The notes: generated from the sequence alone by a model not told the origin. A stretch of DNA of 37,643 nt from Bryobacterales bacterium (GCA_003170915.1 PMYB01000126.1:295-37937); one strand, 5' to 3'; shown: positions 8,149-16,951, counted from the stretch's first letter. A program made the numbers and translations.

Positions 8149-10371
8149 ATGCCCGAGACATTCGAGCAGCTTCTCGACCGCGCCGCTTCGGCATTCGGAA
8201 TCGATCCCGGTTTTTGGGATATCTGGGGCCGGTACCACACCACCACCACGGAAGCCAAGCAGGCCATTCTGCGCGGTCTCAGATTTGCCGCGGACAATCT
8301 GGAAGAACTGGAGCGTTCGCTCGCCGCCGTCACGCGCCGGGAGTGGGAGAGGCTGCTGCCGGCGGCGGTGGTGGCCCGCGAATCGGCCGAGACGGAACTG
8401 GTTCTCAACGTGCCTGCGGAATTGCTGGGCGAGCGCGCACAGATTGCGATCCGCCGCGAGGACGGATCTACGGCTGGGTTCGAGCGGAACCTCTGGGAAC
8501 TTCCGCAAACGGCCCACATCGAAATGGATGGCCGCACCTGGGTGCGGAAACAGGCGCGCCTGCCCATCAGCCTGCCGCTGGGCTATCACGACATATCCGT
8601 GAAGCTGGGCGCAACCACTGCGGCCACGCGCTACATCGTGACGCCGGACAGGGCCTGGACGGAGCCCCACCTGGGCCGCGGCGGTCGGGCGGCGGGCGTG
8701 GCCGTGAGCCTCTACGGAGTGCGCTCGGGCCGAAATTGGGGGTGCGGCGATTTTGGCGACCTGCTGGATGTGGTGGACTGGGTGGCGGAAGATCTCGACG
8801 CCAGCTTCGTGGCGCTCAACCCGCTGCACGCCATACACAATCGGCGCCCCTTCAATACCAGCCCGTATCTTCCGAATTCGAGCTTCTACCAGAACTTTCT
8901 CTACCTCGACGTCGAAAGCATGGCGGATTACGCGGGCAACCGCCGGGCCCAGCGGCTGCGCCAGTCTCCCGAGCTTTTGGCCGAGATCGAGGCGTTGCGC
9001 GGCGCGCCGTTGGTGGAGTACGAGCGGGTAAGCGCGCTGAAGCTACGGTTTCTGAAGCTGCTGTTCGCCGGGTTCCTGAGAGAGTGGCGGCGAGGCTCGG
9101 CGCGCGCGCGGGAGTTCCAGGAATTTCTGGAACGCGAAGGCGAACTGCTGGAGCGATTCGCCACCTACTGCGCGCTCGACGAGCACCTGCACCAGCGCGA
9201 TCCGGAGGTGTGGCTTTGGACCGAATGGCCCTGCCCGTACCAAGACCCCTGCTCGGAGGAAACGCGCGCGTTCCGCAAGAAGCATTGGCGGCGCGTGATG
9301 TTTTACCAGTACCTCCAGTGGCAAATCGACATTCAACTGCGCCGCGCGCAGCAAAGGGCGCGCGCCCGCCATCTTTCCATCGGCCTGTATCACGACCTGG
9401 CGCTGGCCACGGACCGCTTCGGCTCCGACCTGTGGGCGTACCGCGCCTTCTATGTGCCGGGCTGCCGCGTGGGATCGCCGCCCGACGATTTCTCTCCGAA
9501 TGGCCAGGACTGGGCGTTTCCGCCGCCCAACGCGAATCGGCACCGCGAAGACGGATACCGGCTGTTTGCCGAATCGATCCGCAAGAACTGCCGCCACGGC
9601 GGCGCGCTGCGCATCGACCACGTCATGCGGCTCTTCCGGTTGTACTGGATTCCCGACGGGTTCGACGCCTCGCACGGAGCATATGTTCGGCAACTCTCCG
9701 AGGATTTCGTGCGCATCCTCGCGCTGGAGAGCGTCCGCAACCAGGTGGTGGTGGTGGGAGAAGACCTGGGAACGGTGGAGCCGGCCGTGCGTGACGCGCT
9801 AGCGCGCTTCGGCATCCTCAGTTACCGGTTGTTGTACTTCGAGAAGAACGAGCGCGGCGAGTTCCGCCGGTACGAAGAATACCCAAGGCAGGCGCTGGTC
9901 TCCTCGACCACCCACGACTTGGCGACGCTGGCCGGCTTTTGGATTGGGGCCGACATCGAGGCCCGCCGCCGCGCCGGCATGATCGACGAACGGGGCTACC
10001 GGTCGCAAATCGAGAGCCGCGCGCGCGATAAGCGGAAGATGCTCGATGTGCTGTCCGAGACGGGATTGTTGCCGCCCGGGTTGCCCCGCTCCGCCGCCGA
10101 TTACCCCGAGCTGAGCGCGGAACTGCACAATGCCATCGTGGGATTCCTGGCGCTCACGCCGTCGCAGCTTCTGGCCATCAATCAGGAAGACCTCACCAAG
10201 GAATTGGAGCAGCAGAACCTGCCCGGAACTACATGGCAGTATCCCAATTGGGGAAGGAAGATGCGGCTGAGCATCGAGCAGTTGCGATCGGACCCCCAGG
10301 CCCGCGGGTTCACGGCCATGTTCGCCAACTGGATCATCAAGTCGGGCCGAGGGAATCGGGCCGGCGAGTAA
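8149..10371 (+). CDS. malQ: 4-alpha-glucanotransferase (amylomaltase, GH77)
   Basis: A 740-residue GH77 enzyme that transfers alpha-1,4-glucan chains in maltodextrin and glycogen metabolism. An N-terminal extension of about 170 residues (MPETFEQLLDRAASAFGI..., then beta-rich) precedes the (beta/alpha)8 barrel, as in the long MalQ type. Catalytic residues: nucleophile D490 in RIDHVMRL, acid/base E538 in VVGEDLGTV and transition-state D590 in STTHDLATLAG. The acceptor-binding region reads GSPPDDFSPNGQDWAFPP. A TAGAAT box (8123-8128) lies 20 bases before the ATG and may be its -10. There is no clear ribosome-binding site. Confidence 0.94.
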   Translation: MPETFEQLLDRAASAFGIDPGFWDIWGRYHTTTTEAKQAILRGLRFAADNLEELERSLAAVTRREWERLLPAAVVARESAETELVLNVPAELLGERAQIAIRREDGSTAGFERNLWELPQTAHIEMDGRTWVRKQARLPISLPLGYHDISVKLGATTAATRYIVTPDRAWTEPHLGRGGRAAGVAVSLYGVRSGRNWGCGDFGDLLDVVDWVAEDLDASFVALNPLHAIHNRRPFNTSPYLPNSSFYQNFLYLDVESMADYAGNRRAQRLRQSPELLAEIEALRGAPLVEYERVSALKLRFLKLLFAGFLREWRRGSARAREFQEFLEREGELLERFATYCALDEHLHQRDPEVWLWTEWPCPYQDPCSEETRAFRKKHWRRVMFYQYLQWQIDIQLRRAQQRARARHLSIGLYHDLALATDRFGSDLWAYRAFYVPGCRVGSPPDDFSPNGQDWAFPPPNANRHREDGYRLFAESIRKNCRHGGALRIDHVMRLFRLYWIPDGFDASHGAYVRQLSEDFVRILALESVRNQVVVVGEDLGTVEPAVRDALARFGILSYRLLYFEKNERGEFRRYEEYPRQALVSSTTHDLATLAGFWIGADIEARRRAGMIDERGYRSQIESRARDKRKMLDVLSETGLLPPGLPRSAADYPELSAELHNAIVGFLALTPSQLLAINQEDLTKELEQQNLPGTTWQYPNWGRKMRLSIEQLRSDPQARGFTAMFANWIIKSGRGNRAGE

Positions 10372-10384
10372 TTGGCGCGGGCCG

Positions 10385-10432
10385 AAAAATTCGCGTAGTG
10401 GGACCCCGGAGCGGGAATTGGACCTCTACGCG
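10385..10432 (-). terminator. Candidate terminator of the higBA remnant
   Basis: CTACGCG (10432-10426, including the higA stop codon) pairs with CGCGTAG (10398-10392) across a 27-base loop. On the minus strand the stem is followed by AATTTTT. The long loop makes it only moderately convincing. It sits between the convergent malQ and higA. Confidence 0.4.
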
Positions 10433-10706
10433 ACTTTCAGCCGCTTAAGCTTGATGCGGTCGGCCCGAACGTGAGCAAGGTCGTACTGAGCTTGTTGCAC
10501 AAGCCAGCTTTCGGCGTTGCCGCCAAAACCTTCGAGAGCCTCACGGCCATTTCGGGAGATATGCCGCGCTTCCCGTTTGCGAGTTCCGAAAGCGTGTTGC
10601 GCGTCACGCCAAGGGCTTCGGCTGCTCGCGTGATGGTCAAGCCCAAAGGCTCGATACATTCCTGCAACACAACAAGGCCGGGGTGAGGCGGGTTTTTCAT
10701 GGTCAT
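10426..10706 (-). pseudogene. higA: higA antitoxin, frameshifted
   Basis: From ATG at 10706 or 10700 the frame reads MTMKNPPHPGLVVLQECIEP, then a helix-turn-helix (TRAAEALGVTRNTLSELANGKRGISPEMAVRLSK), a typical HigA-family XRE antitoxin. Family similarity then jumps to another frame: GGNAESWLVQQAQYDLAHVRADRIKLKRLKVA, ending at 10426. The change falls in the run around 10525-10530 and fits loss of a single base. Without correction the frame continues as a non-homologous tail ending at 10437. A sequencing error could mimic this frameshift, but the adjoining higB is also damaged, so true decay is more likely. Confidence 0.8.
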
Positions 10707-10716
10707 GGGCTGGTCG

Positions 10717-10857
10717 ATCCATGTGGTCAACGGTTCGAGCGGCGTGAAGCGTCGCCAGGATATTCCGCAGCTTGCCGACATGTTCCGCGTTTATGCCGCT
10801 CGGGTCGTCCTGTTCGAAAAGCCGTTTCAGTCCCTTGTGGCGGATTGTCCGTATCAT
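10717..10857 (-). pseudogene. higB: higB toxin, N-terminal half only
   Basis: The ATG at 10857 opens MIRTIRHKGLKRLFEQDD and then GINAEHVGKLRNILATLHAA, the classic start of HigB (RelE-superfamily ribosome-dependent mRNA interferase). After about 47 residues (DHMD) similarity stops and the DNA runs straight into the higA start. The C-terminal half (the LHPLKG...W.V.F region that holds the active site in intact family members) is missing, about 130-140 bases. The toxin cannot be active. Confidence 0.82.
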
Positions 10858-10862
10858 CCGGC

Positions 10863-10891
10863 ACCGTAACGTGCCACGTGGCACATGTCAA
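10863..10891 (-). promoter_or_regulatory. higBA promoter with palindromic operator in the spacer
   Basis: On the minus strand a perfect -35 TTGACA (10891-10886) and a -10-like TACGGT (10868-10863) are separated by 17 bases. The spacer contains the perfect 14-base palindrome GTGCCACGTGGCAC (10884-10871). This is the expected position for an autoregulatory HigA operator. It remains intact although both genes are broken. Confidence 0.65.
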
Positions 10892-10944
10892 GAACGATTT
10901 TAGCAGCTAGCCCCTTCCTTTGGACTGCGGAATCAAGCGGCTCC

Positions 10945-10972
10945 GTAGGGGCCGGGCATGCCCGGCCCCTAC
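10945..10972. repeat. 28-base perfect palindromic repeat, copy 1
   Basis: The half-site GTAGGGGCCGGGCA is followed directly by its exact reverse complement. A near-identical copy lies at 23180-23207. The stop codon of the phosphoesterase gene (10969-10971) is inside this palindrome, so the repeat defines the end of that protein. It looks like a REP-type dispersed element. Confidence 0.75.
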
Positions 10973-13626
10973 CTGCGGACTTCTGTCGGATCGTCCATGC
11001 GCGGAGACGGCCGGCCGCTGCGCGATTCGTGGGCGGTGGCGGGGTCGAAAATGCGCTGGTCCACGGGGAGGGCCTGGTAGCGGGTCGGGTCCGGGCGGGA
11101 TGCGAAACAGTCGCTTAGGTCGGATGCCGTTGCGTCGAAGAGATTCAGCGGCGGCACATCGAGCAGCCGGAAGATGGTCTTGAGCAGGCCGGGGAAGCTG
11201 GTGTTGGTGTGCGAGACGTAATTCTTCTTGAACCACGGACCGGCGCAGAGCAGGACCGTGCGGTGGGCGTCGATGTGATCGACGCCGCCTTGCGCATCGT
11301 CTTCCGTGATGAACACCGCCATCTCCTTCCACCATTTCGTGCCCGAAAGGTATTCCAGAATGCGGCCTAGCGCCAGATCGTTGTCCGCCACGAACGATTC
11401 CCGGTAGGGATAGCCATCCTCGGGACGCGCATCGGCCATGTGGTCGTTAGGCAGATGGATGAACAGGAATTGCGGCAGGTCCGAGCCTGTGTCGACGTAC
11501 TTTTCCGCGATCTCATGGATGAACTGCGAGGCGCGGTATTGGTCCGGGATGTTCATGTTGAAGCCCGGATACTGGCGCGAGGTGTTGCGGTAGAGCGGCT
11601 CCGGCATGGGCACATTGGTGAGAAAACGGGCGCCAGTGGGTTCCAGATCGCCGCCTTCGTCGACTCCCGCCAGCTCGAATCCTTCGCCGAAGTTATAAAA
11701 GGATACGCCATGCCGCGCAAAATGGTGCCAGATGGTGCCGCCCTCGAGTTGTTCCTCGGGGTGCACGGAAGAAGCCGATCCGGCGAACAGCAGCCGGCCG
11801 GGTGCGGCGCCCAGCCGAAAATCCTTTTTCTCGCTGTAGGCCGCCAGCAGCGAGCTTTCGGTCCAGACATTGGGATACGACCCCACAAGCCAGTGGTGCC
11901 CGTCGACGCTCACGTCCGAATCGGCGTAGAAGTTGTCGCTGAAAGTCCACTGCCGCGCCATGGCGTGGTGATTGGGAGTCACCTGGAGGTCCCTGATGCT
12001 GAGCCGCTTCCCCTGACCGTCGAGATAACCGCGGCTGCCAAACCGCGCCAGTTGGGGCGTGCCCATGGCCCGCCCGTTGGATGCCTCACGGATGTCTCCG
12101 AAGACTTCGTCGTAGGTGCGGTTCTCTTTCACAATGAGGACGACGTGGCGGATGCCAGCGGGTAACGCCCGCGGCGGGTCGGCGTGAGGGACGAATCCAT
12201 TGGCTTGGCTGACGAATGCCGTGTGCGCCGCCAGCTCGTCCGCGCGCGGGAGCGGAAAAACGGAAACCGAGCCCTGGCGCAGTTCGTTGGGAAGGACTCC
12301 GTTGAACGCCGCCCATAAGTAAGCATTCGGCCCAACCCCATTGCCTTTGGCGTTGGCCACGAATACGGTGTCGCGATCCATGGCCACGCGCGTGGGAAAC
12401 CAGCCCGCGGGAAGGTGCCCGACGACCCGCCGCTGGCGCGTATCGACGACCCCGACAGCGTCGATTCCCGCCTCGGCCACCAGCAGCCAGCCGGATTTCT
12501 CGTGGTATGCCATCCCGATGGGCAGCACGCCGCGCAGCGTTTCGAGGCCCGGAATGCGGATCGGAATCTCGGCTTCCACACGGTTGGCCGCAGCATCGAT
12601 CACGGTGATGGAATCGTCGTTGGCGTTGGAGACGAATATCTCCCCGGCGGTGGCCACGATGCCCGACGGGCTACTTCCTCCGTAGCTCCGTTCCCCGAAG
12701 GGAATTCCCGTGCGAATGAACGTTTCCACCTTGGGCGCGGCGGGAGTCGAGACGTCCACCACGCAAACCGAATTCGACTCGCGCACATTCGGATCGCCCA
12801 GGCCGGGAACCATGACCGGGCCGCGCGCGGTCTGGCGCTCGACGCCCGCGGCAGCCTCGGCGCTGGGGAATCCGAAGGCCGGGAACGGCAGGCCGGTAGC
12901 CCGCGCCTGTTGCGGGTCCGCTCCGGGGATGGCCCGGTATTCGAACATGCCGACGTTGGTGACGTAGAGCTTGCGCCGGTCGGGCGAAAGCGCCAGCGCA
13001 AAGGGCAGCCGGCCGACCCGCACCGACGCCAGCACCTGGTGCGACCGCGTGTCAATCACCGCCACGCGAAAATTCGCCTGGTCCACGGCGTAGAGGACAT
13101 TGCGCCCGGCGTCGAAGGCCAGGTCGCCTGTGTAGCTGTCGTCAAAGCCGCCCTGGTTGAGGTCGATCACGCGGCGCCGCTGGCTCGACCAATCGAACAA
13201 GCTGATGCGTCCGGAATTGCCTTCGGAGGCAAACACGGCGTGCTCGCCGGAGAGGGCCAGTCCCATGAATACGCTGCGCCAGTCTCGGGCGTCGAACTCG
13301 TCCAGCGTATCGACCGAGCGGGCCACAAGCTGGCGCACTTCCCAGCCGCCCCCCTTACCGCGCTCCATCACCGTCAGGGAATTCCTGCCCGGCCCTCCGT
13401 TGGACGTGACCACCGTCCTGCCCGAAGCGCTCACGACTAGCCCAAAAGGGCCAGAGCCGGTCGAGTGCTGCTCTCCCAGGGGCGTAATAATTCGCCCACC
13501 CGGTAAAATTGACGAGGCGGGCCGCCGCAGAGCCGGGCGTATGCCGGCCGGTGCGGAGTAGGTCTGGGCGGCGGCCGGGAGGCTGAACGTCAGAAGCGCC
13601 AACGAGAAGCGCCATGCGGCGGGCAC
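10969..13626 (-). CDS. Secreted YVTN beta-propeller / phosphoesterase (phospholipase C-type) fusion
   Basis: About 885 residues from GTG at 13626. A signal peptide (AAWRFSLALLTFSLPAAAQ) lies at the N-terminus. The first half has YVTN-type beta-propeller blades (LSPDRRKLYVTNVG, ...GEIFVSNANDDSITVIDAAANRVEAEIPI). The second half is an alkaline-phosphatase-superfamily phosphoesterase: VVLIVKENRTYDEVFGD, DSDVSVDGHHWLVG, LPNDHMAD and ITEDDAQGGVDHIDAHR supply the metal-binding residues. It probably cleaves phosphate esters outside the cytoplasm; the substrate is unknown. An alternative upstream GTG (13701) would add 25 residues ahead of the signal peptide and is less likely. The C-terminus ends within a palindromic repeat. 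Confidence 0.85.
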   Translation of the reverse strand: MPAAWRFSLALLTFSLPAAAQTYSAPAGIRPALRRPASSILPGGRIITPLGEQHSTGSGPFGLVVSASGRTVVTSNGGPGRNSLTVMERGKGGGWEVRQLVARSVDTLDEFDARDWRSVFMGLALSGEHAVFASEGNSGRISLFDWSSQRRRVIDLNQGGFDDSYTGDLAFDAGRNVLYAVDQANFRVAVIDTRSHQVLASVRVGRLPFALALSPDRRKLYVTNVGMFEYRAIPGADPQQARATGLPFPAFGFPSAEAAAGVERQTARGPVMVPGLGDPNVRESNSVCVVDVSTPAAPKVETFIRTGIPFGERSYGGSSPSGIVATAGEIFVSNANDDSITVIDAAANRVEAEIPIRIPGLETLRGVLPIGMAYHEKSGWLLVAEAGIDAVGVVDTRQRRVVGHLPAGWFPTRVAMDRDTVFVANAKGNGVGPNAYLWAAFNGVLPNELRQGSVSVFPLPRADELAAHTAFVSQANGFVPHADPPRALPAGIRHVVLIVKENRTYDEVFGDIREASNGRAMGTPQLARFGSRGYLDGQGKRLSIRDLQVTPNHHAMARQWTFSDNFYADSDVSVDGHHWLVGSYPNVWTESSLLAAYSEKKDFRLGAAPGRLLFAGSASSVHPEEQLEGGTIWHHFARHGVSFYNFGEGFELAGVDEGGDLEPTGARFLTNVPMPEPLYRNTSRQYPGFNMNIPDQYRASQFIHEIAEKYVDTGSDLPQFLFIHLPNDHMADARPEDGYPYRESFVADNDLALGRILEYLSGTKWWKEMAVFITEDDAQGGVDHIDAHRTVLLCAGPWFKKNYVSHTNTSFPGLLKTIFRLLDVPPLNLFDATASDLSDCFASRPDPTRYQALPVDQRIFDPATAHESRSGRPSPRMDDPTEVRR

Positions 13627-13794
13627 TTCTCCATCATAATCGCCGGAGGCCGGAAGTGCGGCATTTTGAATCCACTGGGGCCAAGAATGCCACGGCGCCA
13701 CCCTATATCAAAACTGCTCCGGGAGGACCCTTATCCTTAGTGAGACCCACCACTTGCGGAACGGCTTCAGGCGGAGGCGAAAGGGTGTGCGATT

Positions 13795-13810
13795 TGGCAC
13801 GCGAACTGCT
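13795..13810 (+). promoter_or_regulatory. Sigma-54-type -24/-12 promoter candidate for the Crp/Fnr gene
   Basis: TGGCACG-N4-CTGCT matches the sigma-54 consensus TGGCACG-N4-TTGCW with one mismatch. GG at 13796-13797 and GC at 13808-13809 have the required 12-base spacing. The predicted start is near 13821, giving a leader of roughly 95 bases before ATG 13916. The surrounding 290-base divergent intergenic region otherwise shows no gene. Confidence 0.5.
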
Positions 13811-13915
13811 ATTTGGGGTATCCTGGATTCAAGGTTTGTGGCATCGAGGGTGTTGTTTAAAGATGCACACGCACCTCAGCGGAGGGTAGAGGGAAACCGT
13901 CTAAGGAGGAGACTA

Positions 13916-14590
13916 ATGGCATCCAGCATTGCAAGGGTGGCGCCTCAGAAAGCATTGGAAGACCCACTTGCGTTTCTGTCGTGCTCGATCATCGCGGAGT
14001 ACAAAAAGGGTCAGCTTATCTACGACCAGGACCAGCCTTCCACCAGCATCTATCTCGTCATCGAGGGGAAAGTGAAGGTCTCGCGGATGAAGGATAACGG
14101 CCACCAGGTAGTGGTGGACATCTACCAGCCCGACGAGTTCTTCGGCGAATCGGCTCTCCTGAATCTTCCGCACCGGTCCGAACAGGCCGTGGCTCTCGAG
14201 AACACCAGGCTGATGGGCTGGTCGGCCGCGGAAATCGAGGACATGGTCGCGAAACGGCCGCGCCTTGCGGTAGCGCTGCTGCAAATCCTGACCAAGCGCT
14301 CGCTCGATTTCACGGAGCGCATCGAGAGCTTTTCAGTGGACAATATCGCGCGGCGTCTGGCTCGCTCGCTGATCCGTTTTGCGGGGCGTCAGGGGACGCG
14401 CGGAGACGACGGATCGGCCCGCATGGCCCCGCTCACGCACGAGCTGCTGGCGCAATACGTCGGCACCTCGCGCGAGATCGTGACGCATTACATGAACCAG
14501 TTCCGGAAAGAGGGTTACCTGCAGTACTCGCGGAGAGGCATCGTCCTCGATCGCAATGCTCTCGGCGAGTGGCTGCGGCAGAGCGCGTAG
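13916..14590 (+). CDS. Crp/Fnr family transcriptional regulator
   Basis: A 224-residue regulator. The N-terminal cyclic-nucleotide-binding beta-roll has KKGQLIYDQDQPSTSIYLVIEGKVKV and DEFFGESALL, followed by the dimerisation helix. The C-terminal winged helix has MAPLTHELLAQYVGTSREIVTHYMNQFRKEGYL as helix-turn-helix and recognition helix. There is no N-terminal cysteine cluster of the FNR type, so oxygen sensing by Fe-S is unlikely. The beta-roll lacks a clear cAMP-binding RxS motif (NLPHRSEQ is the nearest), so the ligand is uncertain. AAGGAGGAG just before the ATG at 13916 fixes the start; the longer in-frame extension to 13754 is not needed. Confidence 0.92.
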   Translation: MASSIARVAPQKALEDPLAFLSCSIIAEYKKGQLIYDQDQPSTSIYLVIEGKVKVSRMKDNGHQVVVDIYQPDEFFGESALLNLPHRSEQAVALENTRLMGWSAAEIEDMVAKRPRLAVALLQILTKRSLDFTERIESFSVDNIARRLARSLIRFAGRQGTRGDDGSARMAPLTHELLAQYVGTSREIVTHYMNQFRKEGYLQYSRRGIVLDRNALGEWLRQSA

Positions 14591-14600
14591 CCGGGCGGGA

Positions 14601-16328
14601 TCAAAATGTGGTCCGCGCCGTTTGCGCGGTCCCTGCGGAATTGGCGATCTGGACCTGGAAGGCGCCGATCTGCGATGGGTCTCCGGTCACGGGAAAGACG
14701 GCCGTCAGCAGAAAGACGCCGCCCAGACCCGAATTCTGAAAATAGGTCGCGAAACTGGCCGTGGCGTCGGTGCGAATCGCTCCCGGCGCAACGGCGTTAC
14801 CGGCGGCGTCGAAGAACGTGAAGGTTAGCAGGCCGGCCGTGCGGGTGTTGTCGAAGCCCGTCACCTGCACTTGGACGCTGGCCGCGGACCGCACGCCCCG
14901 GACCAAACCCGGAGTGATTCCCACGGTGGCGGGCAGGATGGTGATGGTTTGCTGGGCCGTCACCCCGCCCAACTGCACCGTGAAAACCAGCGCACCCGCC
15001 GTCGTGCCGGTCTGAAAGGGCGCCGTGAGTTGGCCGCCGAAGTGTCCCTGGGTATCGCCGGGCGAGACGGTGAAGGCGGCCGTTCGCCCTCCCGACGCGA
15101 ACACGATGAGCGGATCGTCCGTGAGCCCTGAGGCAGGCTGGAAGTCGAGCGTCAGCGTTCCGCTCCCGCTGGTTTTGGATGCTGCGTCGAGCGTGACGGT
15201 GACCGCTCCCTGCTGGTCGCTCAGGATCTGCGAAGGAGCGATCGAGAGGCCCGGGTTGGGCAAGGTCGGCGGTGGTGGCGGCGCGACGCCAGTCCCGGTC
15301 AGGGCGTAGGTGCTGTTGCCAATGACCAGCGAGCCGCTGCGGGCGCCCGTGGCCGTGGGAGTGAACTGCACGTAGAAGTCGGCGGTCTGGCCGGGCTGGA
15401 GCGCTTGGCCGCCAGGCGCGGCTCCGCTCAAAGCGAAGTCGCCGGCCGGAACCGCGATCGCCGGCGCCGTCAGGACCACGGTCGTCTGGTTCACAACGGC
15501 GAAATGGCGCGCGACGCTGGAACCGAGCTGGACCGAGCCGAAATCCACCGGACCCGCGCCGAGCGGCTGGAGACCCGCACCCGCGTCTACTTCATAGGTC
15601 AACTGTGGCGGCGGCGGAGGCTGCACGCCCGTCCCAGCCAGCGCGTAGGGAGGACGGTTGCCAATGACCAGCGAGCCGCTACGCGATCCCGCGGCCGTGG
15701 GGCTGAAACGGACATCGAAAGCGGCGCTCTGGCCGGGCTGGAGCACCGTGCCGCTGGGCGCGACGCCGCTCAAAGCGAAATCGCCGCCCGCAACCGCGAT
15801 GGCCGGCACCGTCAGGACTACCGTCATCTGGTTCACAGCTACGAAGTGACGTACTGCACTGGAACCGAGATTGACCGAGCCGAAATCCACTGGCGCCGTG
15901 CCCAGCGGCTGGAGACCCGCTCCCGTATCCACCTCGTAGGTCAGCCACGGCAGCACAGTGGCGAGCAGTAGAAGTGAAACTCCGTCCGACTGCAGCACCG
16001 CGCTGTAGGAACCGGCATCAGGCGAGAGAAAAGTCACGGTGAAATCCACCGTCGCTTGCGGGCCGAGCGAAAACGGAGGCGCCGGCCCGTTCAGCGTAAA
16101 CCCGGCGCCAAGCGCCGACAGCACCGTCACCGTGGCTGCGGCGCTGGACGTGTTTTGCAAACGAAACTGGGCGGTGGCCGCCTGATTCGGGTAAATCGCG
16201 CCTAAATTGCAGACGGCTGAAGCCGGTTGCTGCACACAGCCGTTCACTACAAAGAAGCTGAGCTGCCCATAACCCAAGGGCGTGAGCGAAGCCGCGAGCA
16301 GCACCATGCGAAGGAATCGTGCGCTCAT
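14601..16328 (-). CDS. Exported ASH/choice-of-anchor-D repeat protein
   Basis: 575 residues. A signal peptide (MVLLAASLTPLGYGQ, about residues 8-21) is followed by a first Ig-like domain, then two near-identical repeats at residues 129-242 and 243-354. Each reads LTYEVD.GAGLQPLG..PVDFGS, then ...LVIGN..YAL.GTG, and ends in a poly-proline linker. These are ASPM/SPD-2/Hydin (ASH)-type beta-sandwich domains. The C-terminal half is further beta-rich domains of unknown type. The start ATG overlaps the upstream stop codon (ATGA), so translation is coupled. A structural or adhesive cell-surface role is likely; no enzymatic motif is visible. Confidence 0.82.
   Translation of the reverse strand: MSARFLRMVLLAASLTPLGYGQLSFFVVNGCVQQPASAVCNLGAIYPNQAATAQFRLQNTSSAAATVTVLSALGAGFTLNGPAPPFSLGPQATVDFTVTFLSPDAGSYSAVLQSDGVSLLLLATVLPWLTYEVDTGAGLQPLGTAPVDFGSVNLGSSAVRHFVAVNQMTVVLTVPAIAVAGGDFALSGVAPSGTVLQPGQSAAFDVRFSPTAAGSRSGSLVIGNRPPYALAGTGVQPPPPPQLTYEVDAGAGLQPLGAGPVDFGSVQLGSSVARHFAVVNQTTVVLTAPAIAVPAGDFALSGAAPGGQALQPGQTADFYVQFTPTATGARSGSLVIGNSTYALTGTGVAPPPPPTLPNPGLSIAPSQILSDQQGAVTVTLDAASKTSGSGTLTLDFQPASGLTDDPLIVFASGGRTAAFTVSPGDTQGHFGGQLTAPFQTGTTAGALVFTVQLGGVTAQQTITILPATVGITPGLVRGVRSAASVQVQVTGFDNTRTAGLLTFTFFDAAGNAVAPGAIRTDATASFATYFQNSGLGGVFLLTAVFPVTGDPSQIGAFQVQIANSAGTAQTARTTF
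15267..15944 (-). repeat. Two tandem in-gene repeats (about 340 bases each)
   Basis: Units at 15603-15944 and 15267-15602 encode the two ASH domains. They are strongly alike at protein and DNA level, including the poly-proline tail codons, which indicates recent duplication or gene conversion. Confidence 0.8.
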
Positions 16329-16939
16329 GGCTTGCCCACCGTGATGGTCGGCGCCCCGATGGTCAAGGTGATCGTCGGAGCCGGTGCGGGTGGAGCTGAC
16401 GGAGCCGGGGTGCTCCCCGACTTCCCGGCGGCCAGGATTGCCGCCGCCGCGCCGCCACCCGCCAGCACCGCCACCACGATCCACTTTCGATATCCGTGGG
16501 AGCTGCCGGCGGTGGCCGCCGCCGCCCCGCTTCCCGGCTCGGCGATGTACTGGAATGACACCATGCCGGCGCGCGCCTGCTCCTTGGACGCCACGATGCG
16601 AATCTGGAAACGTCCAGGAGCGCGGTTCAACTGCAAGCCATGCACGCTGGCATGTCCATGGCTGTCGGCGACCGCCACTTCCGTCCGCATGCCGTTGGCG
16701 AAGACGCCGCCCGGGCCTTCTTCTGGCAGGTGAAAACTGACGGCCGCGCCTTCCACGGGCTTTCCGGTTTCGTCGGTTACCTCCACGGTCAGCGGGCGCG
16801 GGGCGCGCGACCCCGGAGCGTGTACCGCCCCTTCGCCCTCGACGACGCGGATCTGAAGAATGGCGACTTGAGCCGTCGCCGTGCAACCAAGCGCTACGAC
16901 AAACGCCGCTGCCTGACAGACTCTAAAGATGTGTACCAA
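16325..16939 (-). CDS. Exported Ig-like (Big-1 type) domain protein with membrane anchor
   Basis: 204 residues. The signal peptide is residues 1-24 (AAAFVVALGCTATAQ). A Big-1/invasin-like domain follows at about 45-135: RPLTVEVTDETGKPVEGAAVSFHLP, VFANGMRTEVAVADSHGHASVHGL and FQIRIVASKEQARAGMVSFQY. A hydrophobic segment WIVVAVLAGGGAAAAILAAG lies at about 150-170, then a Pro/Ala/Thr-rich tail. It starts 12 bases after the PP2C stop and overlaps the next gene by four bases, so it is the middle gene of a three-gene operon. Confidence 0.8.
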   Translation of the reverse strand: MVHIFRVCQAAAFVVALGCTATAQVAILQIRVVEGEGAVHAPGSRAPRPLTVEVTDETGKPVEGAAVSFHLPEEGPGGVFANGMRTEVAVADSHGHASVHGLQLNRAPGRFQIRIVASKEQARAGMVSFQYIAEPGSGAAAATAGSSHGYRKWIVVAVLAGGGAAAAILAAGKSGSTPAPSAPPAPAPTITLTIGAPTITVGKP

Positions 16940-16951
16940 GTACTCACGCAG

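Noticed and set aside
15267-15944. Tandem repeats as a CRISPR array
   Set aside because: Units are about 340 bases, in frame, and encode protein domains; there are no spacers.
14601-16886. A longer 761-residue version of the ASH-repeat protein
   Set aside because: The extra N-terminus is the out-of-frame reading of the Ig-like gene; the ATGA overlap and signal peptide fix the start at 16328.
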